Source of the DNA: G963668185 sp963668185
GTDB taxonomy: Bacteria > Chloroflexota > Dehalococcoidia > Lucifugimonadales > G963668185
Reading direction: 5' to 3'
NCBI GenBank assembly: GCA_963668185.1
Contig: OY764162.1
Location: 992,001-1,056,000 of the forward strand
Length of the DNA stretch: 64,000 bases
The notes under the pieces are model-generated. The model saw only the letters and a program-made list of their open reading frames with translations. It was not told where the DNA came from and did not search any database. Both the position numbers and the translations under genes were made by a program. This document shows positions 6,794-14,876 of the stretch, piece by piece. Each line of letters begins with the position of its first letter. The first letter of the stretch is position 1.

Positions 6794-7840
6794 GTGCCCA
6801 CGATACTTGTGGCCGGCAACCGCCCTAGGGTAGGCAAGACAGCCGTATGCGCCGCCCTCGCCCGCATCCTGGCCGATGATGGCGTCTCCGTCGGCGTGAC
6901 CAAGCCGCTCAACTCGGCCGCCGCTGGCGACTCCGAAGACTTGGACTCGTCCGATTACGCCGCGCTCCTGGGTACGGACATCGCCGCCGGGGCCGCCTCC
7001 TCGTCGGGCCTCGCCTCCCAGGCGATAGCCAACTTCCAAGCCCATGTTGAGCAGGCGTCGGCAGGCCACGACGTCATGCTCGTCGAGAGTTCGGCCCAGC
7101 TTGGCCCCGACGTCACCGCAACCGCCGCCGAAGCCATCGACGCCTCCGTACTGTTGACAATCGGCTACGAGCCCGACTTCGACCCGGAGTCACTGGCCCC
7201 GTGGCGCGAGGCGCTGGGAGACCGGCTGGCCTACACCGTAGTCAACGGCGTCACCGATTACCGAGTACGGCACGCCAATTCCGAGCTAGTCCCCGCTCTG
7301 GAAGCAGCCGGACTGAAGCCCGCCGGGTGCCTGCCGGAAGACAGGCTTCTCCTCGCCGTCAAGGTTGACGAGATTGCCCGCCACTTCGACGGCGAGTACG
7401 TCGTGGACGAAGGCGACAAGTCCGCGCTCGTGAGCAACATCCTGGTCGGGTGCCAGACGCTCGACCCCGGCGAGCTGTATTTCGGCATCCGAGAAGACAA
7501 GGCCGTGGTGGTCCGGGGAGACAGGCCGGACATCCAGATGGCCGCGCTCTCCACGCCCACGGCCTGCATGGTCATCACAAAGAACATGATGCCCATCGAA
7601 TACATCAGGTACGAGGCGGGAGAAGAAGAGGTGCCCGTCATCCTCACAGAGGCCGACACCCTCACCGCCATGGACATGCTCGACACCGTCCAGGAGCGCG
7701 CCCGGTTCGACCACCCTGCCAAGCTGGAGCGCATGACGGCCCTGCTGCGCGAGCGCCTAGATCTGGACGCGTTGCGCTCTGCCCTCGGGCTGTCTAACCC
7801 CAACACATTGACCACGGAGACCTGCGATTGGACGCGGTAG
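6794..7840 (+). CDS. BioD-like P-loop NTPase with DRTGG domain
   Basis: A 348-residue protein of the phosphotransacetylase-N-terminal type (COG0857). The N-terminal half is a dethiobiotin-synthetase-like P-loop domain with Walker A GNRPRVGKTA at 8-17. The C-terminal part is a DRTGG domain (about 215-320; includes ALSTPTACMVITKNMMPI and VPVILTEADTLTAMDML). The catalytic phosphotransacetylase domain found in Pta is absent, so this is a stand-alone regulatory or nucleotide-sensing protein. The start is GTG at 6794. It overlaps speD by 13 bases and heads the polyamine operon, so a role in sensing acetyl-CoA or nucleotide state for that pathway is possible, but this is inference from position only. 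Confidence 0.8.
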   Translation: MPTILVAGNRPRVGKTAVCAALARILADDGVSVGVTKPLNSAAAGDSEDLDSSDYAALLGTDIAAGAASSSGLASQAIANFQAHVEQASAGHDVMLVESSAQLGPDVTATAAEAIDASVLLTIGYEPDFDPESLAPWREALGDRLAYTVVNGVTDYRVRHANSELVPALEAAGLKPAGCLPEDRLLLAVKVDEIARHFDGEYVVDEGDKSALVSNILVGCQTLDPGELYFGIREDKAVVVRGDRPDIQMAALSTPTACMVITKNMMPIEYIRYEAGEEEVPVILTEADTLTAMDMLDTVQERARFDHPAKLERMTALLRERLDLDALRSALGLSNPNTLTTETCDWTR

Positions 7841-8199
7841 GCACACACCTCCTCCTCGACCTCAGGCGCTGCGACGCCGGCCTGCTCGACGATGACGGGT
7901 ACATCCGCGAGTCGCTGACCCTGGCGGCGGAGGCCGCAGGCGCAACCGTGTTGAGCGCGCGCTTCCACAAGTTCAGCCCCATGGGCGTCACCGGCGTAGT
8001 CCTGATATCGGAGTCGCACCTCTGCATCCACACCTGGCCCGAGCGCGGGTACGCAGCCGTGGACATCTTCACCTGCGGCAGCGCATTCCAGGCGCAGAAG
8101 GCCGCCGATGTCGTGATCGTACGGCTCGGCTGCCGCGAGCCTTCGATCACCCGCCTGGAGCGTGGAGCGTCACGCCAGCCGCAGAGCGTCACCGCCTAG
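7828..8199 (+). CDS. speD: S-adenosylmethionine decarboxylase proenzyme
   Basis: SpeD makes decarboxylated SAM, the aminopropyl donor for polyamine synthesis. The 123-residue sequence is the small bacterial/archaeal (class 1B) form. It has the self-cleavage site SES at 61-63, giving the pyruvoyl group on S63, with H68 in HLCIHTW and C83 in FTCGS; these positions match those known for the Thermotoga enzyme. The start is a TTG at 7828 inside the end of the preceding gene, supported by GGAGA at 7816-7820; the next gene, speE, begins three bases after the stop. The tight packing shows an operon. Complete and normal in length. Confidence 0.93.
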   Translation: MDAVGTHLLLDLRRCDAGLLDDDGYIRESLTLAAEAAGATVLSARFHKFSPMGVTGVVLISESHLCIHTWPERGYAAVDIFTCGSAFQAQKAADVVIVRLGCREPSITRLERGASRQPQSVTA

Positions 8200-8202
8200 G
8201 GC

Positions 8203-9129
8203 ATGTCAACTATCGAACTCCCGCCGGGCCGGTGGCACTCCGAGTCGATTACGCCCGACCTCTACCAGGCAGAGCGCATCGAGCGAGTCGTCTTCGAAGC
8301 GCAGTCGCCCTTCCAGAAGATAGAGATTCACGACGGACACGCCTTCGGACGCGCGCTGATCCTTGACGGCAAGACGCAGTCAACAACAGCGGACGAGTTC
8401 GTGTACCACGAGTCGCTCGTTCAGCCGCCCATGGTCAGCCACGCCGGGCCGAAGTCCGTGTTCGTCGCTGGCGGCGGTGAAGGCGCGACCATACGGGAGG
8501 CGCTCGCGCACTCCGCCGTAGAGCGCGTGACGATGGTGGACATCGACCGCAACGTCGTGGAGGCGTGCCGAAAGCACCTGCCAGACCACCACAAGGGCGC
8601 GTTCGACGACCCTCGCCTAGATCTTCACTTCGCAGACGCCATCGCCCACCTCGAACGGTCCGCCGACCGCTACGACGTTATCCTCGTGGACGTCTCCGAC
8701 CCGCTTGAAGCTGGCCCGGCAGTCATGCTGTACACCCGTGAGTTCTACGAACTCGTGCGGGACCGGCTCCTGCCCGGCGGGATCGCGGCCACGCACGCTG
8801 GCCCTACCGGCCCCGAGTTCTACGAACAGTGCTTCTCCGCCATCGTCAACACGATGGAACAGGTCTTCCCCGTCACGGTTGCCTACGAGGCTTTCATCCC
8901 GTCCTTCGGCTCCACGTGGGGCTTCGTCGCCGGCTCGCTTGGCCCGGACCCAAGAGCGCTGGACGCCGGCGAGATCGACCGCCGCATCGCCGAGCGTATG
9001 TCCCGCCCGCTCAGGTTCTACGACGGCGTCACGCAGCGCGGCATGGCCTCGCTGCCCAAGTACCTGCGTGCGGCGCTCCAGGCGGAGACGCGCATCATCA
9101 CCAGGGAAGACCCGATCTTCGTCGAGTGA
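8203..9129 (+). CDS. speE: Polyamine aminopropyltransferase, ACL5/thermospermine-synthase-like
   Basis: It transfers an aminopropyl group from decarboxylated SAM to a polyamine. In the 308-residue protein the SAM site is GGGEGATIRE at 90-99 and the ribose-binding acid is in VDIDRNVV at 112-119. The gatekeeping loop reads DVSDPLEAGP at 163-172 followed by LYTREFYE, then HAGPTGPEFYE and IPSFGSTWGF at 232-241. The loop and the last motif resemble plant and bacterial thermospermine synthases (ACL5 type) more than spermidine synthases, which usually end in a different pattern. So the product could be thermospermine or an agmatine derivative. Product choice is inference. Third gene of the operon; the AUG is three bases after the speD stop. 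Confidence 0.88.
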   Translation: MSTIELPPGRWHSESITPDLYQAERIERVVFEAQSPFQKIEIHDGHAFGRALILDGKTQSTTADEFVYHESLVQPPMVSHAGPKSVFVAGGGEGATIREALAHSAVERVTMVDIDRNVVEACRKHLPDHHKGAFDDPRLDLHFADAIAHLERSADRYDVILVDVSDPLEAGPAVMLYTREFYELVRDRLLPGGIAATHAGPTGPEFYEQCFSAIVNTMEQVFPVTVAYEAFIPSFGSTWGFVAGSLGPDPRALDAGEIDRRIAERMSRPLRFYDGVTQRGMASLPKYLRAALQAETRIITREDPIFVE

Positions 9130-9157
9130 CAACTCTGAGTACCCGGCCGCGCGACCA

Positions 9158-11347
9158 TTGACCACAGACCTGCTCTCCGGCCTCAATCCCCAGCAGCGCG
9201 AGGCCGCGCAGGCCGTGGACGGCCCGGTGCTGGTCATAGCCGGCCCCGGCAGCGGCAAGACGCGCGTAATCACCCACCGCATCGCATTCCTCGTGCGGGA
9301 CTGCGGCGTCAGCCCATGGCGCATCGCCGCCGTGACATTCACGAACAAGGCCGCCAGGGAGATGCGTGAGCGCCTCGGGCCGCTTCTCGGAGCGCGGGCT
9401 GATCATCTCTCCTGCGGCACATTCCACTGGTTCTGCGCCCGCATCCTGAGGCGCGAGGGCGATCGCATCGGCCTGGACCGCAACTTCTCGATTTACGACG
9501 ACGATGACCAGGTGTCCGCGATCAAGGGCATCATGAAGAGCCATGAAATCGATCCCAAGACCTTCAATCCCCGCTCCATCCAGTCGATCATCTCCGGGGC
9601 CAAGAGCCGCCTCCTGACCGCGGAGGGCTTCCGGTACAACACCGAGAGCTACATCGATGAGATCGCGCTCCGAGTCTATGAGGACTACGAGGGCGTTCTC
9701 GCCCATAGCTCCGCGCTGGACTTCGACGATATTCTTCTCCGCACCTTCGCGCTCCTCAGGGACGCGCCGGACGTGGCCCGCAGCTACCAGGACCGCTTCG
9801 TGCACCTCCTCATAGACGAGTTCCAGGACACGAACGTCGCCCAGTACAGCATCGCCAAGCTGCTGGGCGAGACCAACCGCAACATCTGCGCCGTCGGCGA
9901 CCCGGACCAGTCGATCTACTCCTGGCGCAACGCCGACATCCGCAACATCCTCAGCTTCCAGAAGGACTTCCCGGACGCGCGAGTCATCACCCTCGATGAA
10001 AACTACCGCTCATCCCAGACAATCCTCGACGCCGCCACGGGGCTGATCTCCTCCAACCAGAGCCGCCTGGAAAAGGACCTCTGGACCCGCAACGGCGTCG
10101 GCGTCCCAATCGTCGTTTACGAAGGCTATGACGACTTAGAGGAAGCCGGTTTCGTCGTGAGAGAGGTGGGCGCGCTCCTGCGGCAAGGCGGCATCAAGCA
10201 CCGCGATATCGCGGTCATGTACCGCGTCAACGCCCAGTCGCGCGCGCTGGAAGAAGCCTGCCTCAGGGAAGGCGTGCCGTACCAGATCATCGGCGGCCAG
10301 CGCTTCTACCACCGCCAGGAGATCAGGGACGTAGTCGGCTACCTCAGGCTCATCGCCAATCCCAACGACACTGCCGGCCTGCAGCGCGTGATCAACGTCC
10401 CGCAGCGCGGCATAGGCCAGCGCACCGTCGATGAGGTGGAGCGCGTCGCCCGGAACAGAGGCGTCTCCATGATGGAGGCCATCGACGCAATCCTCGCGGG
10501 AGAAGCGGGACGACTGGCAAGCCGGAGCGTGAAGGCGCTGGGCCGGTTCCGTCAACTCGTCGAAACGCTGATCGACGGGGCGCAGCACGTTGACCTGACC
10601 GGCGTCATCGACCTCGTCATGGACCGCACCGGGTACGGCCTGTACCTGGAGGAACTGGAGCGGGGCGAGGAGAGGCTGGAGAACGTGCGGGCCTTCCGGG
10701 ACGCGGCGGCCGAGTACCTGCACCTGGAAACGCAGGACGCGCTGATGGAGTTCCTGGAGAGGGTGAGCCTGGTCAGCGACGTGGACAGCTACGAGGACAA
10801 GAAAGACCTGATCACCCTGATCACCCTCCACCAGGCCAAGGGGCTGGAGTTTCCCGTCGTCTTCATCACCGGTATGGAGGAAGGGCTGCTCCCCCACATC
10901 AGGTCCCTCGACGATGAGGACGAACTGGAGGAGGAGCGTCGCCTCTGCTACGTGGGCGTCACCCGCGCCAGGGAACGCCTTTACCTACTGCGGGCCTTCC
11001 GTCGCGGCTTCCGCGGCGGCTTCGAGCGCCGCGTCCCTTCGAGGTTCCTGGCGGACATTCCACAGAAGCTCATCATGGCCGCGGAGACCGCCGCGCCCAA
11101 GGTCCGTCGCAAGGCAGCCGACACCGCGCCTTCTCGCGGGCAGACCAACGCGGAATCTGAAGCGCCCGCGCCCGGACCCTCGTTCACCACGGGCGACAAG
11201 GTGCGCCACGCGAAGTTTGGCGAAGGCATGGTCGTGAGCGCCATACCCTCGAACGGCGATGTCGAACTGACCGTTGCCTTCGAAGGCGCCGGCGTAAAGC
11301 GCCTCCTTGCCAGCTTCGCGCCCCTCGAACGCGCCGCCCGTTCTTGA
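9158..11347 (+). CDS. pcrA: ATP-dependent DNA helicase, PcrA/UvrD family
   Basis: A 3'-5' SF1A helicase of repair and replication restart. The 729-residue sequence carries every helicase motif: Q-motif near LNPQQREAAQ, Walker A GPGSGKT at 29-35, Ia TFTNKAAREM, II DEFQDTN, III GDPDQSIYSWR, IV LDENYRS, V HQAKGLEF and VI ERRLCYVGVTRARERLYL. The C-terminal tail GDKVRHAKFGEGMV is the PcrA-type RNA-polymerase-interacting Tudor fold. The start is probably the TTG at 9158, 28 bases after speE; there is no clear Shine-Dalgarno and codons further upstream overlap speE in another frame, so they are rejected. It could be cotranscribed with the polyamine genes, though functionally unrelated. Confidence 0.93.
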   Translation: MTTDLLSGLNPQQREAAQAVDGPVLVIAGPGSGKTRVITHRIAFLVRDCGVSPWRIAAVTFTNKAAREMRERLGPLLGARADHLSCGTFHWFCARILRREGDRIGLDRNFSIYDDDDQVSAIKGIMKSHEIDPKTFNPRSIQSIISGAKSRLLTAEGFRYNTESYIDEIALRVYEDYEGVLAHSSALDFDDILLRTFALLRDAPDVARSYQDRFVHLLIDEFQDTNVAQYSIAKLLGETNRNICAVGDPDQSIYSWRNADIRNILSFQKDFPDARVITLDENYRSSQTILDAATGLISSNQSRLEKDLWTRNGVGVPIVVYEGYDDLEEAGFVVREVGALLRQGGIKHRDIAVMYRVNAQSRALEEACLREGVPYQIIGGQRFYHRQEIRDVVGYLRLIANPNDTAGLQRVINVPQRGIGQRTVDEVERVARNRGVSMMEAIDAILAGEAGRLASRSVKALGRFRQLVETLIDGAQHVDLTGVIDLVMDRTGYGLYLEELERGEERLENVRAFRDAAAEYLHLETQDALMEFLERVSLVSDVDSYEDKKDLITLITLHQAKGLEFPVVFITGMEEGLLPHIRSLDDEDELEEERRLCYVGVTRARERLYLLRAFRRGFRGGFERRVPSRFLADIPQKLIMAAETAAPKVRRKAADTAPSRGQTNAESEAPAPGPSFTTGDKVRHAKFGEGMVVSAIPSNGDVELTVAFEGAGVKRLLASFAPLERAARS

Positions 11348-11418
11348 CACCGATTCGCCGCGCTCCATAAACTCACAGTACGCCAGCCGGAATCGGCGTT
11401 CACAAGGGGGACCTGCAG

Positions 11419-11895
11419 ATGCCCGAAGACTCTGTCATCACCGACGAAATGCGCGAGGCCATCGGCCTGGAATCGGAGCCGATAACCACCGAAATAGAAC
11501 AGGGCGCCATCGTCAAGTTCGCCCGCGCCATAGGCGACGACAATCCGCTCTACTCGGACGAAGAGGCCGCGCGAGCGTCCCGCTTCGGGGGGATCGTCGC
11601 GCCGCCTACCTTCCTGCGGTCCGTCCGGGCGCCTCGGCCGCCGAGGGAGTTCCCGTCCCAGTTCAGCGCCAACCTGGACGGCGGCAGCGAGTGGACCTAC
11701 TTCGAGCCGGTACGCCCGGGGGACCGGATCACCGTCACGGCCAAGATCGCCGACTTCAATGAGCGCAAGGGGCGCCTCGGCACGATGCTGTTCACGATCC
11801 GCGAAACGAGATACGCCAACCAGTTCGGAAACACGGTCGCTATACAGCGAAGCACCGGCATCAGCTACGACCCGGAAGCCTCCAAAGACGACTAG
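11419..11895 (+). CDS. MaoC-like hot-dog dehydratase (FAS1-like dehydratase domain)
   Basis: A 158-residue protein of the MaoC N-terminal/FAS1-like dehydratase type. It has the region KFARAIGDDNPLY, the glycine-rich RFGGIVAPPTFL, and the second half strand GDRITVTAKIADFNERKGRLGTM. Such proteins hydrate enoyl-CoA or dehydrate 3-hydroxyacyl-CoA and usually act as half of a two-subunit pair. Its partner is likely the next gene, 100 bases downstream. The start ATG follows a GGGGG at 11406-11410. The substrate cannot be assigned. Confidence 0.8.
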   Translation: MPEDSVITDEMREAIGLESEPITTEIEQGAIVKFARAIGDDNPLYSDEEAARASRFGGIVAPPTFLRSVRAPRPPREFPSQFSANLDGGSEWTYFEPVRPGDRITVTAKIADFNERKGRLGTMLFTIRETRYANQFGNTVAIQRSTGISYDPEASKDD

Positions 11896-11995
11896 CCGGC
11901 CTGATACAGTGAGGCGAGGGCGAAACGGACGGCGCGTTAGAAGCGCCCTAGATCAGCGGCCAAGCAACCGAGTCAACAAGCAGAAGGGGCACAAG

Positions 11996-12427
11996 ATGTC
12001 AGACCAGGTTTACTACGAAGACGTTGAAGAGGGCATGGACATTCCTACTCTCAGGAAAGACCCCACGACGCAGCAGCTCGTAATGTACGCGGGCGCGTCC
12101 GGCGACTACTACCAGATCCACTACGATAAGGACTACGCGCTGAACAACGGCCTGCCGGACGTGATCCTGCACGGCGCATTGAAGAACGCGTTCCTGGGCC
12201 AGTTGATGACCGACTGGATCGGACAGCAGGGCACTCTCAAGAAGCTGTCGGTCCAGTACCGGGGAATGGACGTCCCGGGCACTCCCGTCTTCGCGAAGGG
12301 CGCCGTCAGCAAGAAGTACGAACAGGACGGCGAGCACATCGTCGAGTGCGACATCAGGCTCGAAAAGGAAGACGGCCAGACAACGACGCCCGGCCACGCC
12401 ATCGTCGCCCTCCCAAGCAGGGGCTAA
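11996..12427 (+). CDS. MaoC-like acyl dehydratase, second subunit
   Basis: A 143-residue single hot-dog domain. It shows FVEEGM-like DVEEGMDIPTL at the N-terminus, YAGASGDYYQIHYDKDYA with the hydratase Asp and His, and a glycine in DVILHGALKNAFLGQLM, which fits the (R)-specific hydratase catalytic layout; IHYDKD holds a likely active-site His. With the previous gene it forms a probable heterodimer of the HadA/HadB or ChsH1/ChsH2 type. The ATG at 11996 follows GAAGGGG at 11983-11989. The copper ATPase starts 20 bases downstream. Role in lipid or steroid side-chain breakdown is a guess. Confidence 0.8.
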   Translation: MSDQVYYEDVEEGMDIPTLRKDPTTQQLVMYAGASGDYYQIHYDKDYALNNGLPDVILHGALKNAFLGQLMTDWIGQQGTLKKLSVQYRGMDVPGTPVFAKGAVSKKYEQDGEHIVECDIRLEKEDGQTTTPGHAIVALPSRG

Positions 12428-12447
12428 GACGTGAAGAAGCACGACCC

Positions 12448-14736
12448 TTGGCCATAGCAGCCGAGCCCACCGGCCGCGTGACCATCGGCGTCCGCGGGAT
12501 GACCTGCGGCGCTTGCGTCGGCCACGTCGAGAAGGCCCTCTCCGGCGTCGACGGCGTCGTCTTCGCAGCCGTCAACCTCGCCTCCGAGCGCGCCACGGTC
12601 GAGTACCTGCCGGGCACGGTGCGCGTCTCAGACTTCCACGACGCCATTTCCGGCGCCGGCTACGATCCGCACGCCCTTGACGATGCCGCGCCGGGCTTGA
12701 GTTCCGAAGACGACAGTTCAGTCGAGCTAAAGCTGAAAATGGCCGTCAGCATCGGCTCTGCGGCAATCATCATGACGCTGATGGCCCTGAGTTTCGAGAT
12801 GCCCTTCCGGGCCGACTACCTGTTCCTCGCGCTGGCCGCGCCGGTGCAGTTCTGGGCGGGCGCGGGGTTCTACAGGTCCGCATGGGCGGCGCTCAGGCAC
12901 GGCACGTCGAACATGCACACGCTCATTGCCGTTGGGACCACCGCCGCCTTTGGGTACAGCGCGGTCGTCACGTTCCTGCACGATCTATCCGTATTTTCGA
13001 TTCACGGCTCGGCAACGTACTTCGACACGTCAACCGCCATCATCGGCCTGGTCCTGGTAGGACAGTTCCTCGAAGGCAGGGCGAAGGGCCGGGCCGCGGA
13101 CGCGATCAGGCGACTGATGCGGCTGAGGCCGGACACCGCGAGAGTACGCCGGGACGGCATCGAGGCGGACGTGCCCGTTGACCAGGTCGTCTCGGGCGAC
13201 GTTCTTGTCGTGCGGCCGGGCGAACGGCTGCCGGTTGACGGCACGGTCATCGAAGGCGCGTCCGCCGTGGACGAGTCGATGCTGACCGGCGAGAGCATGC
13301 CGGTGGACAAGACGGAGGGCTCCCCGGTGTACGGCGCGACCCTGAACAGCACGGGCGCCTTCACGTACCGGGCGACGAGCGTCGGGCAGGACGCCGTGCT
13401 CGCGCAGATCGTGCGCCTGGTGGAGGAGGCCCAGGGATCCAAGGCCCCCGTGCAGAGGCTCGCGGACACCGTCTCCTCATACTTCGTGCCCACCGTAATA
13501 GGCATCGCCGCGCTGGTGTTCCTGGTCTGGCTGGCCTTCGGGCCAGACCCGTCGTACGCCAACGCCATGCTGGCAGCCGTAGCGGTGCTCATCATAGCCT
13601 GCCCATGCGCGATGGGCCTGGCGACCCCGACCGCGATCATGGTCGGCACCGGCAAGGGGGCCAGCCTCGGCATCCTGGTCCGGAGCGCCGAAGCGCTCGA
13701 ACGCGCCCACAACCTCGACACCGTAGTACTGGACAAGACCGGAACGCTCACGCTCGGCCAGCCGGCTGTGACGGACATCGCGCCGGCGGACGACGTTGAC
13801 GAAGCCCGGCTGCTGCGCATCGCGGCCTCCGCGGAGCAGCGCTCCGAGCATCCGATAGCCGCCGCGCTGCTGGACGCCGCCCGGTCGCGCGGCCTGACGC
13901 TGGCGGAGCCGGCCGGCTTCGAGGCCCTGCCCGGCCACGGCATAAGCACCACCGTGGACGGAGACGCCGTACTGATCGGAAACAGGCCGCTCATGGAGCG
14001 GCATGGCATCGCCGTGGAGCGCCTCGCGGCAAGCGCGGACGAGCTTGCCGCCGCCGGCAAGACGCCGCTTTTCGTGGCCCGCGAGGGCGCCGCGCTCGGC
14101 CTGGTCGCCGTGGCCGACACGCTGAGGCCCGGCGCGGCGGAAGCCGTCACCGCCCTGCGCGGCCAGGGCCTGCGCGTCGTGATGCTCACCGGCGACAGCA
14201 GGCGAACGGCGGAACACATCGCGGCCCAACTCGGCATCGAGCAGGTGGCCGCCGAAGTGCTCCCGGAGGACAAGGTCGCCGTGATCCGGGGCCTGCAGGC
14301 CGAGGGCCGGACGGTGGGAATGGTCGGCGACGGCATCAACGACGCGCCGGCGCTGACCCAGGCCGACGTCGGCATCGCTATCGGGGCAGGCACCGACGTC
14401 GCCATGGAAGCCGCCGACGTGACGCTCGTGGGCGCGGACCTGGCGAACGTCTCCGCCGCGATGGCCCTGAGCCGCGCTACGATGCGCACGATCAAGCAGA
14501 ACCTGTTCTGGGCCTTCGCCTACAACGCCGCGCTCATACCCATAGCGGCGGGCGTGCTTTACCCGGTCTTCGCCGGTTCAGGCGTGCCCGAGGCCCTTAC
14601 GCCCATACTGGGCGAGCACGGCTTCCTGAACCCCATCCTCGCCGCCGGCGCGATGGCATTCAGTTCCGTCTCGGTGGTCACGAACTCGCTCAGGCTGGGC
14701 CGCTTCCGCCCGCAAGACTCTCCCAGCACACCTTAA
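12448..14736 (+). CDS. copA: Cu(+)-exporting P1B-type ATPase
   Basis: The 762-residue pump exports monovalent copper. It has one N-terminal heavy-metal domain with GMTCGACVGHVE (C20, C23), the TGES dephosphorylation motif, the intramembrane CPC in IIACPCAMGLATP, the phosphorylation site DKTGTLT, SEHPIAAALL and the hinge GDGINDAPAL. The helix 7 YNAALIP and helix 8 MAFSSVSVVTNSLRL signatures (N, then M-x-x-S-S) identify the Cu+ subgroup. The start is a TTG at 12448; a much longer upstream frame overlaps the MaoC gene and is rejected. No Shine-Dalgarno is strong. No copper chaperone or regulator is adjacent. Ends near a block of palindromes. Confidence 0.93.
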   Translation: MAIAAEPTGRVTIGVRGMTCGACVGHVEKALSGVDGVVFAAVNLASERATVEYLPGTVRVSDFHDAISGAGYDPHALDDAAPGLSSEDDSSVELKLKMAVSIGSAAIIMTLMALSFEMPFRADYLFLALAAPVQFWAGAGFYRSAWAALRHGTSNMHTLIAVGTTAAFGYSAVVTFLHDLSVFSIHGSATYFDTSTAIIGLVLVGQFLEGRAKGRAADAIRRLMRLRPDTARVRRDGIEADVPVDQVVSGDVLVVRPGERLPVDGTVIEGASAVDESMLTGESMPVDKTEGSPVYGATLNSTGAFTYRATSVGQDAVLAQIVRLVEEAQGSKAPVQRLADTVSSYFVPTVIGIAALVFLVWLAFGPDPSYANAMLAAVAVLIIACPCAMGLATPTAIMVGTGKGASLGILVRSAEALERAHNLDTVVLDKTGTLTLGQPAVTDIAPADDVDEARLLRIAASAEQRSEHPIAAALLDAARSRGLTLAEPAGFEALPGHGISTTVDGDAVLIGNRPLMERHGIAVERLAASADELAAAGKTPLFVAREGAALGLVAVADTLRPGAAEAVTALRGQGLRVVMLTGDSRRTAEHIAAQLGIEQVAAEVLPEDKVAVIRGLQAEGRTVGMVGDGINDAPALTQADVGIAIGAGTDVAMEAADVTLVGADLANVSAAMALSRATMRTIKQNLFWAFAYNAALIPIAAGVLYPVFAGSGVPEALTPILGEHGFLNPILAAGAMAFSSVSVVTNSLRLGRFRPQDSPSTP

Positions 14737-14781
14737 CTTCCTTCAATTCGCCTGAGCCTTCACCCTACCCCCAATCTCCTG

Positions 14782-14815
14782 CCCCTGGATTCCGGCGAAG
14801 GCCGGAATCCAGGGG
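14782..14815. repeat. Long palindrome, family C
   Basis: A 15-bp perfect inverted repeat, CCCCTGGATTCCGGC at 14782-14796 and its complement at 14801-14815, with a 4-base loop. It sits between the convergent copA and lipoprotein genes and may act as a bidirectional terminator. It is the best copy of the family also seen at 1116 and 51501. Confidence 0.85.
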
Positions 14816-14835
14816 CGGCCCGGGCGGGGCCTCCG

Positions 14836-14873
14836 GCCTCTTCCCCAGTCTGCTGGGGAAGATTGAGATGGGG
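14836..14873. repeat. Palindromic repeat, family D (CTTCCCCAG/CTGGGGAAG)
   Basis: CTTCCCCAG at 14840-14848 and CTGGGGAAG at 14853-14861 form a 9-bp stem with a TCTG loop. The surrounding 38 or so bases are, by eye, the exact reverse complement of the segment at 60219-60257, so the element is mobile or under strong conservation. It abuts the end of the next gene. Confidence 0.85.
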
Positions 14874-14876
14874 CCC

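Noticed and set aside
8705..9157. Long N-terminal extension of the PcrA-like helicase
   Set aside because: It overlaps speE in another frame and is Ser/Arg/Pro-rich; helicase homology starts just after the TTG at 9158.
12346..12447. N-terminal extension of the Cu+ ATPase
   Set aside because: It overlaps the MaoC gene in another frame and has no ribosome site; the heavy-metal domain begins well after the TTG at 12448.
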